Of a stretch of DNA of 64,000 nt, positions 55,716-64,000 are shown piece by piece. Positions within the stretch are counted from its first letter, which is position 1. Each line of letters begins with the position of its first letter. The position numbers and the translations under genes are program-made. The stretch comes from Streptococcus ovuberis (GTDB lineage: Bacteria; Bacillota; Bacilli; Lactobacillales; Streptococcaceae), in NCBI RefSeq assembly GCF_012396585.1, contig NZ_JAAXPR010000006.1, positions 28,993 to 92,992 on the forward strand. The letters run 5' to 3'. A model generated the notes under the pieces. The model saw nothing but the letters and a program-made list of their open reading frames with translations, had not been told where the DNA came from and did not search any database.

Positions 55716-58271
55716 ATGGCAACAGAGAAAATTTCACCAGGCATGCAACAGTATCTGGATATCAAAGCTAACTATCCAGATGCCTTTTTGCTGTTTAGGA
55801 TGGGAGATTTTTATGAGTTATTTTATGAGGATGCAGTTGAAGCAGCTCAGATTTTAGAATTAACCTTAACGAGCCGTAATCGCAATGCAGAAAACCCGAT
55901 TCCTATGGCTGGCATGCCGTACCACTCTGCGCAGACCTATATTGACACGTTAGTGGAATTAGGGCACAAGGTCGCTATTGCGGAGCAGATAGAAGATCCT
56001 AAACAGGCAGTTGGTGTGGTTAAGCGTGAGGTAGTACAAGTGATTACTCCAGGGACCATGGCTGACTCTGGCAAGGGAGAACATGCTAATAACTTTTTGA
56101 TTGCTATTGACTGTCAGGATGGGGCATATGGCCTAGCTTATATGGATGTGGTGACAGGAGACTTTTTTGTCACCGAGTTAGCAGATTTCCAAGCCGCTAT
56201 TGGTGAAATCCGTAATTTGCGGGCACGCGAAGTGGTTGTCGGCTATGAGCTTTCAGAGGAGGCTGAGCAACTCTTATCAGGGCAAATGAATCTCTTGTTG
56301 TCACAGCAGTCGGAAACCTTGTCGGACAGCCCCTTAATCCCTTCTAGCCTGACAGCGGTGGAAGCTTGCTCAGCTGGCAAATTGTTGGCCTATGTAGCGC
56401 GCACTCAGTTGAGAGAACTTGACCATCTAAAGCCTGCTCGGCCTTATCAGGTTAAGGATGTCTTGCAAATGGATTATGCCACTAAGGCCAGTCTGGACCT
56501 GCTAGAAAATGCACGAACAGGTAAGAAACATGGCAGTCTCTTCTGGTTGCTGGATGAGACCAAGACTGCCATGGGGATGCGACTGCTGCGAGCTTGGTTG
56601 GATAGGCCGTTGATCAAGCAAGGCCAGATTGAGGCTCGCCAAGAAGTCGTTCAGATCTTTATGGATGCTTTTTTTGAGCGGGCGGATCTGGTTGAAGCGT
56701 TAAAAGGTGTCTACGATATTGAACGCTTGGCTAGTCGAGTGTCCTTTGGCAAGTCTACCCCCAAGGATCTCTTGCAATTGGGGCAGACCCTGGGACATGT
56801 GCCTCAGATTCGATCGATTTTGGAGGGACTCAATCAGTCTGCCTTAAAGCCTTTGATGGAGCGTTTGGATCCTTTGCCAGAACTTTATGCATTGATTAGC
56901 TCTGCCATTGACCCTCAAGCGCCAGCAGTCATTACAGAAGGAGGCATTATCCGAGATGGGTTTGACGAGACTTTGGACAAGTACCGTGTGGTTCTCCGTG
57001 ATGGGGCGGCTTGGATAGCAGAGCTGGAAGCGAGGGAGCGTGAGGCAACCGGCATTACCAACTTAAAGATTGACTATAACCGCAAGGATGGCTACTATTT
57101 CCACGTGACCAACTCGCAACTAGGGCATGTGCCCAGCCATTTCTTCCGGAAGGCTACGCTGAAGAATTCGGAACGCTACGGCACAGAGGAATTGAACAAA
57201 CTAGAAAGGGATATTTTAGAGGCTAGGGAGCAGTCGTCTACTTTAGAGTATGAAATTTTCATGCGAATCCGTCAGGAGGTAGCCAAGTATATCAAACGGC
57301 TACAGGGCCTAGCGAAGACTATTGCAACAGTGGATGTCTTGCAGAGTTTTGCTCAGGTAGCAGAGCAATACCATCTCAGTCGTCCCGAATTTACTGACAA
57401 AGCAAATCTAGACATTGTCAATGGTCGTCATGCAGTGGTTGAGAAGGTCATGGGGACCCAGCGCTACGTCCCTAACCATATCCACATGGGACCAGAGACA
57501 GCCATTCAGCTGATCACAGGGCCAAATATGAGTGGCAAATCGACGTATATGCGTCAGTTAGCGGTTATTATTATCATGGCACAAGTCGGGGCCTATGTAC
57601 CAGCTGAGTCAGCTAAGTTGCCTATTTTTGACGCTATTTTCACTCGAATTGGTGCAGCGGATGATTTGGTTGGCGGTCAGTCGACCTTTATGGTGGAAAT
57701 GATGGAGGCTAATAAGGCTATTCGATTGGCTACGAAAAACTCCCTGATTCTGTTTGATGAGTTGGGTAGAGGAACAGCGACCTATGATGGGATGGCTCTT
57801 GCTCAGGCCATTATCGAATATATCCATAACCGTGTCGGGGCGAAGACCCTCTTTGCCACCCATTACCACGAATTGACCGAACTGAGTCAGGAGCTCAAGC
57901 AGTTGGTGAACGTTCATGTGGCTACCCTAGAGCAAGACGGTCAGGTGACTTTCCTCCATAAGATTGCTCAAGGACCTGCGGATAAGTCTTATGGGATTCA
58001 TGTGGCTAAGATTGCAGGTTTGCCAGAGAGTTTACTAGAGCGAGCGGACGGTATCTTGCAACAGTTAGAAAGCCAATCTACTCAGCTTATCCGTCACTCT
58101 CAGATACCTCTAGCAACAGATAGTGATCAGCCAGAGGCTGTTCAGCAAGACCTTTTTTCACTGGCTGAAGCCCATCCAGTGGTAGAAGCCCTCAAAGATG
58201 TGGATCTCAATAGCATGACCCCGCTTGAAGCCATGAACCTTCTGGCAGAATGGAAAAAAGAAGTGAAATGA
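55716..58271 (+). CDS. mutS: DNA mismatch repair protein MutS
   Basis: An 851-residue mismatch-recognition ATPase. Phe-x-Glu mismatch motif in [13 protein letters not shown]; Walker [15 protein letters not shown]; Walker [20 protein letters not shown]; the C-terminal SxP/QQDLFS segment before the end fits a beta-clamp-binding motif (VQQDLFSL). ATG 55716 is chosen over TTG 55707, which overlaps argR. Transcribed with argR. Confidence 0.96.
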   Translation: MATEKISPGMQQYLDIKANYPDAFLLFRMGDFYELFYEDAVEAAQILELTLTSRNRNAENPIPMAGMPYHSAQTYIDTLVELGHKVAIAEQIEDPKQAVGVVKREVVQVITPGTMADSGKGEHANNFLIAIDCQDGAYGLAYMDVVTGDFFVTELADFQAAIGEIRNLRAREVVVGYELSEEAEQLLSGQMNLLLSQQSETLSDSPLIPSSLTAVEACSAGKLLAYVARTQLRELDHLKPARPYQVKDVLQMDYATKASLDLLENARTGKKHGSLFWLLDETKTAMGMRLLRAWLDRPLIKQGQIEARQEVVQIFMDAFFERADLVEALKGVYDIERLASRVSFGKSTPKDLLQLGQTLGHVPQIRSILEGLNQSALKPLMERLDPLPELYALISSAIDPQAPAVITEGGIIRDGFDETLDKYRVVLRDGAAWIAELEAREREATGITNLKIDYNRKDGYYFHVTNSQLGHVPSHFFRKATLKNSERYGTEELNKLERDILEAREQSSTLEYEIFMRIRQEVAKYIKRLQGLAKTIATVDVLQSFAQVAEQYHLSRPEFTDKANLDIVNGRHAVVEKVMGTQRYVPNHIHMGPETAIQLITGPNMSGKSTYMRQLAVIIIMAQVGAYVPAESAKLPIFDAIFTRIGAADDLVGGQSTFMVEMMEANKAIRLATKNSLILFDELGRGTATYDGMALAQAIIEYIHNRVGAKTLFATHYHELTELSQELKQLVNVHVATLEQDGQVTFLHKIAQGPADKSYGIHVAKIAGLPESLLERADGILQQLESQSTQLIRHSQIPLATDSDQPEAVQQDLFSLAEAHPVVEALKDVDLNSMTPLEAMNLLAEWKKEVK

Positions 58272-58316
58272 TATGGACAAAACTGTTCCAAACAAGAAGC
58301 CATCGTTGCTTGTTAG

Positions 58317-58693
58317 GTGGCCCTAAGGACACTGGAAAAAATTAGGGCTAGCCGATTTGAAGGCAGAATGAGTAGCTCGTTTGATCTCCCAGGCGGAGGC
58401 GTTTTGGTCAGTCTTATTAAGCACACCCAGATAAATGACCTAAAAGCAGAGCTGCAGGTCCTGCAGAGCCAGCTAGAGATAGCCCCCAAAAGAGTTGGGA
58501 GATATCAAACAGGCCTTAGAGAGCGACTTCTGATGGTCGGAGAAACGTTTTCTCTTTGACGTGGTATTGAACGAGGTCTTTACAGATGTCCTGGTCCATA
58601 ACCAACGGAAGGAATGACGTCAGATTTTGGAACGTCTAGACTATGAACTGAAGAGCGACTTGGCTCAACTTCTGGAAGAAGGCTCCGCTTAGT
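58317..58693 (+). pseudogene. Unidentified decayed gene
   Basis: An 80-codon first part has a coiled-coil-like stretch (INDLKAELQVLQSQLEIAPK). A second frame continues KRFLFDVVLNEVFTDVLVHN, a stop, then RQILERLDYELKSDLAQLLE and EGSA plus stop. The pieces look like one helical protein broken by a frameshift and one or two stops. The family is not recognised. Confidence 0.5.
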
Positions 58694-58705
58694 GCGGGGC
58701 TTTTG
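58680..58705 (+). terminator. Terminator after the decayed gene
   Basis: GCTCCGC pairs with GCGGGGC, followed by TTTT. Confidence 0.6.
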
Positions 58706-58822
58706 CCGTTTAGCGTTCACGTTCGACCACATAGGCAAGACCTCTTGAAATCCCTGCTTGAATGAGGTTTAATAGACTTATGAAAGCTAGCGATCATTTA
58801 AAACATAAAGGAGAGGATATCG

Positions 58823-59266
58823 TTGAAAATAGAAGTAAAGATTGCAGGCCATCTCAAGGAGGAGATAGTCAGGGTGGAAGGACCGGTCTATAGCCAAAGG
58901 ATTAGCCAAGTGGTTGATTTTGTCAAGGGCTTAGACTAGGTCAGGAATCGCCTGAAAGCCAAAAAGGGCCAGGAGGTTCATCTCTTAGAGATAGATCGGA
59001 TTTATCGGCTGGTTATTGAAGACAAGGTTGTCCATATCAAGACAGCGACTCAAGACTTTACCAGCTCTGACAGGTTATACCAGTTCAAAGGCACTCTGCC
59101 AGCACATTTTCTTCAGATTTCCCAGTCCGAAATCATCAATCTCAATCGGTTGGACCATCTCCAGCTGACCCCTAATGGTCTGGTAAAACTGATTCTCAAA
59201 AATGGAGAAGTGACCTATTCTTCTAGAAGATACTTATCAAGCATTAAGGAGGCATTAGCATTATGA
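58823..59266 (+). pseudogene. LytTR-family regulator interrupted by a nonsense codon
   Basis: A 147-codon frame opening with TTG after GGAGAGG. TAG occurs at codon 39 (58937-58939), and the frame is otherwise intact to TGA. After the stop it encodes a LytTR DNA-binding domain: EVHLLEIDRIYRLVIEDKVV, FLQISQSEIINLNRLDHLQL and SRRYLSSIKEAL. The first 38 codons match the short N-terminal region of the stand-alone LytTR regulators that pair with DUF3021 genes. No ATG follows the stop, so the DNA-binding domain is probably not made. The TGA overlaps the ATG of the DUF3021 gene. Confidence 0.8.
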
Positions 59267-59709
59267 AAAAATATCTAACTTCAGGAACTTTAGGAATCGC
59301 GATTGGCACTGCCATTTCCCTCATCATGTCAATTATTTTTGGTGACGGTAACTACCTGCCAGTCAATCCTTTCTCAACCATGGGAATTTATTATAGCGAG
59401 CGGTTTACACCTGTTGCGATCATGGGCATAGCAGTGGTGGTATGGTTTTTGATTGGCTTGCTCTTTCAAGCGGCAGACCTCTGTTTTGAGCAGGAATGGA
59501 GCCTCTTGCGAATGAGCGCGACCCACTTTATAGTGGTCAGTATCGGTTTTACGGGATTAGCGATTTTAGCGGGTTGGTTCCCTCTAACGTTTGTTGGGCT
59601 ACTCTTTTTCTGGCTGGTATATATAGTGGTTTATGTGATTATTTATCTCATCCAATACCGTAAAATGAAAGCCTATGTGGCAAGTATCAATGAGGCAATG
59701 GAGTCCTAA
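59263..59709 (+). CDS. DUF3021 family membrane protein
   Basis: A 148-residue protein with four membrane helices (residues about 8-28, 50-70, 85-110 and 115-135), with LLRMSATHFIVVSIGFTGLA and an aromatic fourth helix, as in DUF3021 partners of LytTR regulators. It overlaps the end of the LytTR frame (ATGA), the usual arrangement for this pair, in which the membrane protein restrains the regulator. The partner here is broken. AAGGAGG precedes ATG. Confidence 0.8.
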   Translation: MKKYLTSGTLGIAIGTAISLIMSIIFGDGNYLPVNPFSTMGIYYSERFTPVAIMGIAVVVWFLIGLLFQAADLCFEQEWSLLRMSATHFIVVSIGFTGLAILAGWFPLTFVGLLFFWLVYIVVYVIIYLIQYRKMKAYVASINEAMES

Positions 59710-59726
59710 AATGGTAAACTCTCTTT

Positions 59727-59765
59727 CAGGTGCTTTTTTAACAGCACCTGTTTTTGTGGTATAAT
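59727..59765 (+). promoter_or_regulatory. Terminator overlapped by the mutL promoter
   Basis: CAGGTGC/GCACCTG with TTTTT (59727-59755) ends the DUF3021 unit. TTAACA (59738-59743) and TATAAT (59760-59765), 16 bp apart, form a promoter for mutL within it. Confidence 0.65.
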
Positions 59766-59828
59766 GGTTAAACGATTGGTGGAATTGTTTAAATAGAAAT
59801 AAGACAAAAAGAGAATGAGAGGAGTACC

Positions 59829-61799
59829 ATGACAGTGACAAAAATTATGGAGTTACCAGAAGTCTTGGCTAACCAGATTGCTGCTGGAGAGGTAGTTGAA
59901 AGACCGGCCAGTGTCGTCAAAGAGTTGGTAGAGAACGCCATTGATGCGGGTGCTGATCAAATTGAAGTGAAGATAGAAGAAGCAGGTCTTAGTCTGATAG
60001 AGGTGATAGATAATGGCGAGGGGATGTCTAGTCAAGATGCCATCCTGAGTTTGCGCCGCCATGCGACCTCAAAGATAAAAAGTCAGTCAGACCTCTTTCG
60101 GATTCGAACCTTGGGTTTTCGAGGGGAAGCTCTTCCTTCTATTGCTTCTGTCAGCCACTTGACCCTTGAGACAGCTCGGCCAGAAGAGGGTATGGGGACG
60201 CTATTACTGACTAAGGCTGGCCAAATCGAAAGCCAAGAGACCATTAGTCGGCCTCAAGGAACAACTATCAGGGTTGAGAATCTCTTTTTCAATACACCAG
60301 CTCGTCTCAAATACGTCAAGAGTCAGCAGGCAGAAGTTTCTCACATTGTTGATGTTATCAACCGTCTCAGCTTGGCCCATCCGGAAGTGGCCTTTACCCT
60401 GATTAATGATGGCAATACTCTGATCCAGACTGCTGGATCAGGCCAGTTGAAGCAGGCCTTGGCTGGGGTTTACGGTCTTTTGACAGCTAAAAAAATGGTT
60501 GAAATTGAGGGTTCTGACTTAGATTTTGAAGTGTCTGGATACGTTTCATTGCCGGAGCTAACTCGTGCTAACCGTAACTATATCAGTATCTTTATCAATG
60601 GCCGCTATATCAAAAATTTCTTGCTTAACCGAGCCATTCTTGAAGGGTATGGCAGTAAACTCATGGTAGGACGATTTCCAATTGCGGTTATTGACATTCA
60701 AATAGACCCTTACTTGGCTGATGTCAATGTTCACCCGACTAAGCAGGAAGTTAGAATCTCCAAAGAGGCAGAGCTGATGAAACTGATTAGTAAAGCTATT
60801 GCAGAAAGTTTAAAGGCTCAGGACTTGATTCCAGATGCGCTAGAAAATTTAGCAAAAAAGACCACCCGATCGATTGAAAAACCTGTTCAGACCAGTCTGC
60901 CACTAAAAACGACAAATCTTTACTACGATGCCCAGAAGCAGGACTTCTACTTGAAACCTCAGGAGACTTCTCCACAAATTGCTGAGGAGAAACTGGATTT
61001 ACAGAAAATTGACAAGAGTGTCAATGTAGTTGACGGCTCCAGTGACTTTGTTGATAAACCTCGGATCAAGGTGGCCCAGCGTTTAGAAGGTGACAACAGT
61101 CATGGGGAACATCCAGATTTGACAAAAAAAGAGATTGATAAGGCCCTGAAACGTCTGGAGAACGAGGAAGCTTCAACCTTTCCTGAGCTAGACTACTTTG
61201 GACAAATGCACGGAACCTATCTCTTTGCCCAAGGTCAAGGAGGGCTTTATATCATTGATCAACATGCTGCTCAAGAGCGGGTCAAGTATGAGTATTATCG
61301 TGAAAAAATTGGTGAGGTTGACACCAGTCAACAACAGTTGTTGGTCCCTTATCTCTTTGAGTTTCCTGCCAATGATGCGCTTTTGCTGAATGAACGGATG
61401 GACAGTTTGCGTCAAGTTGGTGTCAACTTAGAAGCATATGGTGTCAATCAATTTATTCTCAGGGAACATCCGATTTGGATGCGAGAAGACGAGATCGAAA
61501 GTGGTATCTACGAGATGTGCGACATGCTACTCTTAACAAAAGAAGTTTCGATCAAGCAGTACCGAGCAGAGTTGGCCATCATGATGTCCTGTAAACGCAG
61601 CATCAAGGCCAATCACAAGCTGGACGACTACTCCGCACGGGACTTGTTGGTACAGCTCTCCCAATGTGACAATCCTTACAACTGCCCTCACGGTCGCCCA
61701 GTCCTTGTCAACTTTACCAAGTCAGACATGGAAAAAATGTTCCGCCGTATTCAGGAAAATCACACCAGCTTGCGTGAGTTAGGGAAATACGAAGGGTGA
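59829..61799 (+). CDS. mutL: DNA mismatch repair protein MutL
   Basis: A 656-residue GHKL ATPase. N-terminal ATP-binding motifs: [37 protein letters not shown] and [20 protein letters not shown] variable linker (about 340-440) is followed by a C-terminal dimer domain with the endonuclease metal motif [12 protein letters not shown] (DQHAxxER type) and the zinc-site CPHGRP. It acts after MutS and nicks the strand to be repaired. AGAGGAG precedes ATG. Confidence 0.96.
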   Translation: MTVTKIMELPEVLANQIAAGEVVERPASVVKELVENAIDAGADQIEVKIEEAGLSLIEVIDNGEGMSSQDAILSLRRHATSKIKSQSDLFRIRTLGFRGEALPSIASVSHLTLETARPEEGMGTLLLTKAGQIESQETISRPQGTTIRVENLFFNTPARLKYVKSQQAEVSHIVDVINRLSLAHPEVAFTLINDGNTLIQTAGSGQLKQALAGVYGLLTAKKMVEIEGSDLDFEVSGYVSLPELTRANRNYISIFINGRYIKNFLLNRAILEGYGSKLMVGRFPIAVIDIQIDPYLADVNVHPTKQEVRISKEAELMKLISKAIAESLKAQDLIPDALENLAKKTTRSIEKPVQTSLPLKTTNLYYDAQKQDFYLKPQETSPQIAEEKLDLQKIDKSVNVVDGSSDFVDKPRIKVAQRLEGDNSHGEHPDLTKKEIDKALKRLENEEASTFPELDYFGQMHGTYLFAQGQGGLYIIDQHAAQERVKYEYYREKIGEVDTSQQQLLVPYLFEFPANDALLLNERMDSLRQVGVNLEAYGVNQFILREHPIWMREDEIESGIYEMCDMLLLTKEVSIKQYRAELAIMMSCKRSIKANHKLDDYSARDLLVQLSQCDNPYNCPHGRPVLVNFTKSDMEKMFRRIQENHTSLRELGKYEG

Positions 61800-61891
61800 A
61801 GGACATTTGACAAGGAAATCATCAGCGATGTAAAAGAGATGTGACTAGACATGTTTTGTCAATCTCGTGTAAATTAAAGGAGGATAAACTC

Positions 61892-62263
61892 ATGACCTTG
61901 GGGCAAGACTTGAAAGCACGGCGACTGGCTGCTGGATATAGCCAAGAAGAGGTAGCAGAGCTCTTGTTGGTATCTCGTCAGACGGTGATCAACTGGGAAA
62001 AGGATAGGCATCTACCAGATGTGGAAAATATATCTCGCCTGGCAGAACTATATCAGCTGTCGATGGATGAACTATACGGACAGAGGGAAAAACAGTCGCA
62101 CTCTTTTACCAAAAGCAGCCACCTCAAGCACTACCTGATCCTTTTAGGCATTCTATTGCTGGGGAGTGTGGTTTCCTTTGAAGGGATTAATTTGATGTTG
62201 GTGCTCCTTTTAGTCCAACTCTTGTGCTACATCTGGTCAGAGATTTATCACTACATCATTTAG
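61892..62263 (+). CDS. Membrane-tethered XRE regulator
   Basis: A 123-residue protein. Residues 1-65 form an XRE HTH (YSQEEVAELLLVSRQTVINW, PDVENISRLAELYQLSMDEL). Residues about 80-118 contain one or two membrane helices. AAAGGAGG precedes ATG 61892; upstream in-frame codons lack a site. It lies 13 bp before the CPBP gene and probably forms an operon with it. The HTH resembles the one at 23004. Confidence 0.8.
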   Translation: MTLGQDLKARRLAAGYSQEEVAELLLVSRQTVINWEKDRHLPDVENISRLAELYQLSMDELYGQREKQSHSFTKSSHLKHYLILLGILLLGSVVSFEGINLMLVLLLVQLLCYIWSEIYHYII

Positions 62264-62276
62264 AAAGAGGTGTTTC

Positions 62277-62933
62277 ATGACTTATCTCAAGCGTTATTGG
62301 CCAGTGGTTTACCTGGTGCTCTATCGTCTTTTTATCAGTCGGTATTTCCTGCGAGGGATATTTGATCCGATTTGGTTTGGGGTGTTTGCCTATCTTCTTC
62401 TGGCTGGTCTAGGTTTATTGACTTTCCGTGAGGAATGGCGGCGAGGTCTAAAGGTGCTGAAGCGCCAAAAAGAAAAGATAGTGTTTTGGCTGCTTAGTGG
62501 TTTTGTGGCGAACTTTGTTTTCCAGATTCTCTTTGGCATCGTTTCACAGTTTTTACTTGCAATGATTGGACAAGCAGACTATGTCCTGCAAAATGAGGAG
62601 CATGTGGCACATTTATTAACGAGTGTTCCCCTCCCTCTCGTCCTCCTAGCAGCAGGTATATCGGGTCCCTTGGTTGAAGAGTTGGCTTATCGTGTGGTGA
62701 TTTTCTCCTATTTGAAAAAATGGCTGCCGCTGGGTCTGGCCATGACGGTTCAGGCAGTGATCTTTGGCATGATTCACATGCACGTGCTGAGCTGGGCGGA
62801 ATTTCTCAGCGTCTTACCGCACATGGGAAGCGGACTGGTCTTTGGCTATCTTTATCACAAGACAGAGAGCCTGCCAATCAGCTGGGGCGTTCACAGCCTG
62901 TGGAATATCATGGCATTATTGCTAGGAGCATAG
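62277..62933 (+). CDS. CPBP-family intramembrane metalloprotease
   Basis: A 218-residue membrane protein with the CPBP (Abi) motifs: GPLVEELAYRVV (EExxxR type), VIFGMIHMH (FxxxH) and GVHSLWNI (HxxxN). These provide the metal site within the membrane. Such proteins process membrane or peptide substrates and in streptococci are often linked to bacteriocin self-immunity; no bacteriocin gene is visible here. Co-transcribed with the XRE gene, and followed by a terminator. Confidence 0.85.
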   Translation: MTYLKRYWPVVYLVLYRLFISRYFLRGIFDPIWFGVFAYLLLAGLGLLTFREEWRRGLKVLKRQKEKIVFWLLSGFVANFVFQILFGIVSQFLLAMIGQADYVLQNEEHVAHLLTSVPLPLVLLAAGISGPLVEELAYRVVIFSYLKKWLPLGLAMTVQAVIFGMIHMHVLSWAEFLSVLPHMGSGLVFGYLYHKTESLPISWGVHSLWNIMALLLGA

Positions 62934-62941
62934 GGAAGGTA

Positions 62942-62966
62942 GCGAGCGTTTAGAGCTCGCTTTTTT
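62942..62966 (+). terminator. Terminator before ruvA
   Basis: GCGAGC pairs with GCTCGC, followed by TTTTTT. Confidence 0.8.
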
Positions 62967-63020
62967 CAGACCAATTGTGGTACAATAAAAATCCAGTTTA
63001 CCGACTAGAAAGGACCTACT

Positions 63021-63620
63021 ATGTACGACTATATCAAAGGCACACTGACCAAAATCACCGCCAAGCATCTCGTGGTCGAGGCTTATGGCATCGGCTACCT
63101 GCTTCATATCGCCAATCCCTACCGTTTTTCAGACCGTGTTGGTCAGGATGTCCAGCTCTACCTCTATCAGGTGGTGCGTGAGGATGCCCAGCTCCTCTAC
63201 GCTTTTGCCAGCGAAAGTGAGAAAGAGGTCTTTCTCAACCTCATCTCGGTTACAGGAATTGGACCAACCACAGCCCTCGCCATCATCGCAGTGGACGACA
63301 ATGATGGGCTAGTTGCCGCCATCGATAGCAGCAACATCACCTACCTGACCAAGTTCCCCAAGGTCGGCAAAAAAACAGCCCAGCAGATGGTGCTGGACTT
63401 GGCTGGTAAGTTTGAACCTAGTGCTACTTCGGCTGACGCCAATAGCAGAGCTGAGAAGGCTCTGACCCAAGAAAACACCGCTCTCGAAGAAGCCATAGAG
63501 GCTCTTCTAGCCCTCGGCTACAAAGCGGCTGAGCTCAAGAAGATCAAAGCATTCTTTGATGGTACGAATGATACGACTGAGAATTATATCAAGTCAGCCC
63601 TCAAAATGCTGATGAAATAG
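63021..63620 (+). CDS. ruvA: Holliday junction helicase subunit RuvA
   Basis: A 199-residue protein. N-terminal OB fold ([26 protein letters not shown]), two helix-hairpin-helix motifs ([14 protein letters not shown] and [16 protein letters not shown]), and a C-terminal domain that binds RuvB ([17 protein letters not shown]). It grips four-way junctions for RuvB-driven branch migration. TACAAT upstream and GAAAGGA before ATG. It follows the mutSL region, as in other streptococci. Confidence 0.95.
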   Translation: MYDYIKGTLTKITAKHLVVEAYGIGYLLHIANPYRFSDRVGQDVQLYLYQVVREDAQLLYAFASESEKEVFLNLISVTGIGPTTALAIIAVDDNDGLVAAIDSSNITYLTKFPKVGKKTAQQMVLDLAGKFEPSATSADANSRAEKALTQENTALEEAIEALLALGYKAAELKKIKAFFDGTNDTTENYIKSALKMLMK

Positions 63621-63905
63621 ACAGAGGCTGAGATTTTAAGAGAAGAGGCCTGTTTCGCATTTCAGAAAAGCGAGAACCTGCAGAGAACGACTCCTTGTCG
63701 CAATAATGGTCCTTGCCTAAGGAATGTTATCAGGAGAAAGAAGGACTGGAGCTTGGAGCTATATCTGACCGTTATACCAGGAAGTAACAGTTGTTCAAAA
63801 TGTTAGAGTGGTTGAATAATGATTTAGGCGACAGGGAAAAGCAAAAAGCTTGAAGAAGGGATGTCAGTTCTTCGCCTCATTGTCAACTGTAGTGGGTTGA
63901 CCAAT
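63621..63905. other. Gene-free stretch after ruvA, with IS end
   Basis: No gene is recognised. The segment about 63885-63901 (minus-strand CTACAGTTGACAATGAG) matches the sequence after the ISL3 relic at 10393-10409, so the right part is the end region of an ISL3-type element. Confidence 0.45.
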
Positions 63906-64000
63906 CTAACATCGAGAGAGGACAAGCTTTGTCTTCTCTTGTTTTATGTTTATCGCAATGAAAATGCGAGTTTTGAAGTTTTCAAAGTTCCGAAACCCAA
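63906..64000 (-). CDS. ISL3-family transposase, C-terminal end (cut by window edge)
   Basis: The minus strand from 64000 reads GFRNFENFKTRIFIAINIKQ, then EKTKLVLSRC and a TAG stop at 63908-63906. This matches the conserved ISL3 C-terminus (GFRNFxNFKxRIxIAxNI) and the relic at 10144-10470. The remainder lies beyond the window, so whether this copy is intact cannot be told. Confidence 0.75.
   Translation of the reverse strand, partial: GFRNFENFKTRIFIAINIKQEKTKLVLSRC

Overview
The window looks like a chromosomal segment of a low-GC Streptococcus, most likely Streptococcus suis or a close relative. Reasons: the gene order argS / argR-mutS-mutL-ruvA and aspS-yitT-yitT-nrdI-galE, a ZinT-tailed AdcA zinc lipoprotein, YSIRK and LPXTG surface proteins, an Rgg regulator, Rex-type boxes before fermentative alcohol dehydrogenases, cre-like catabolite sites, and relics of ISL3, IS200, IS630 and IS3 type elements. 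One surface adhesin resembles the galabiose/factor-H binding adhesins of S. suis. Species assignment is an inference. No rRNA, tRNA or CRISPR array was seen.

Layout. 1-1.8 kb: 3' end of adcA, then a graveyard of degraded insertion sequences. 1.8-4.4 kb: ArsR-like regulator and MFS exporter. 4.5-7.3 kb: copper operon copY-copA with two cop boxes. 7.4-8.6 kb: a toxin-tip-like fragment followed by three tandem paralogous small proteins (putative immunity array). 8.6-9.8 kb: adhP with a Rex-like site. 10.6-16 kb: maltose operon malQ-mapP-malT, divergent from a GntR/UTRA regulator. 16.8-19.7 kb: Rgg regulator divergent from an LPXTG protein. 20-22.8 kb: adhE with a Rex-like site. 23-25.2 kb: membrane-tethered XRE regulator and hisS.

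25.2-45 kb: about 20 kb of accessory DNA lies between hisS and aspS, which are usually neighbours in streptococci. Its left part (about 25.8-37.1 kb) is an islet bracketed by two diverged copies of a roughly 210-bp sequence that carries the 3' end of an aldo/keto reductase gene. The islet encodes a LacI and an AraC regulator, a split transketolase, a fucose-isomerase-family isomerase, an FGGY kinase, an esterase, a cytoplasmic DUF4038/GH140-like (apiosidase-like) hydrolase and a frameshifted PTS EIIBC. The combination of isomerase, kinase and two-subunit transketolase without an aldolase is the logic of the D-apiose transketolase pathway, and the apiosidase-like enzyme points the same way. I propose an apioside-utilisation locus. 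Identical or near-identical palindromes before both islet operons suggest that one LacI repressor controls them. The right part (37-43.9 kb) is a beta-glucoside region: EIIBC with a decayed EIIA, GH1 enzyme, MFS, aldo/keto reductase and RpiR regulator.

45-64 kb is mostly core: aspS, two YitT-family membrane proteins, nrdI, galE, the repeat-rich adhesin, argS, argR, mutS, a LytTR regulator broken by a nonsense codon beside an intact DUF3021 gene, mutL, an XRE/CPBP pair, ruvA, and the 3' end of an ISL3-family transposase cut by the window edge.
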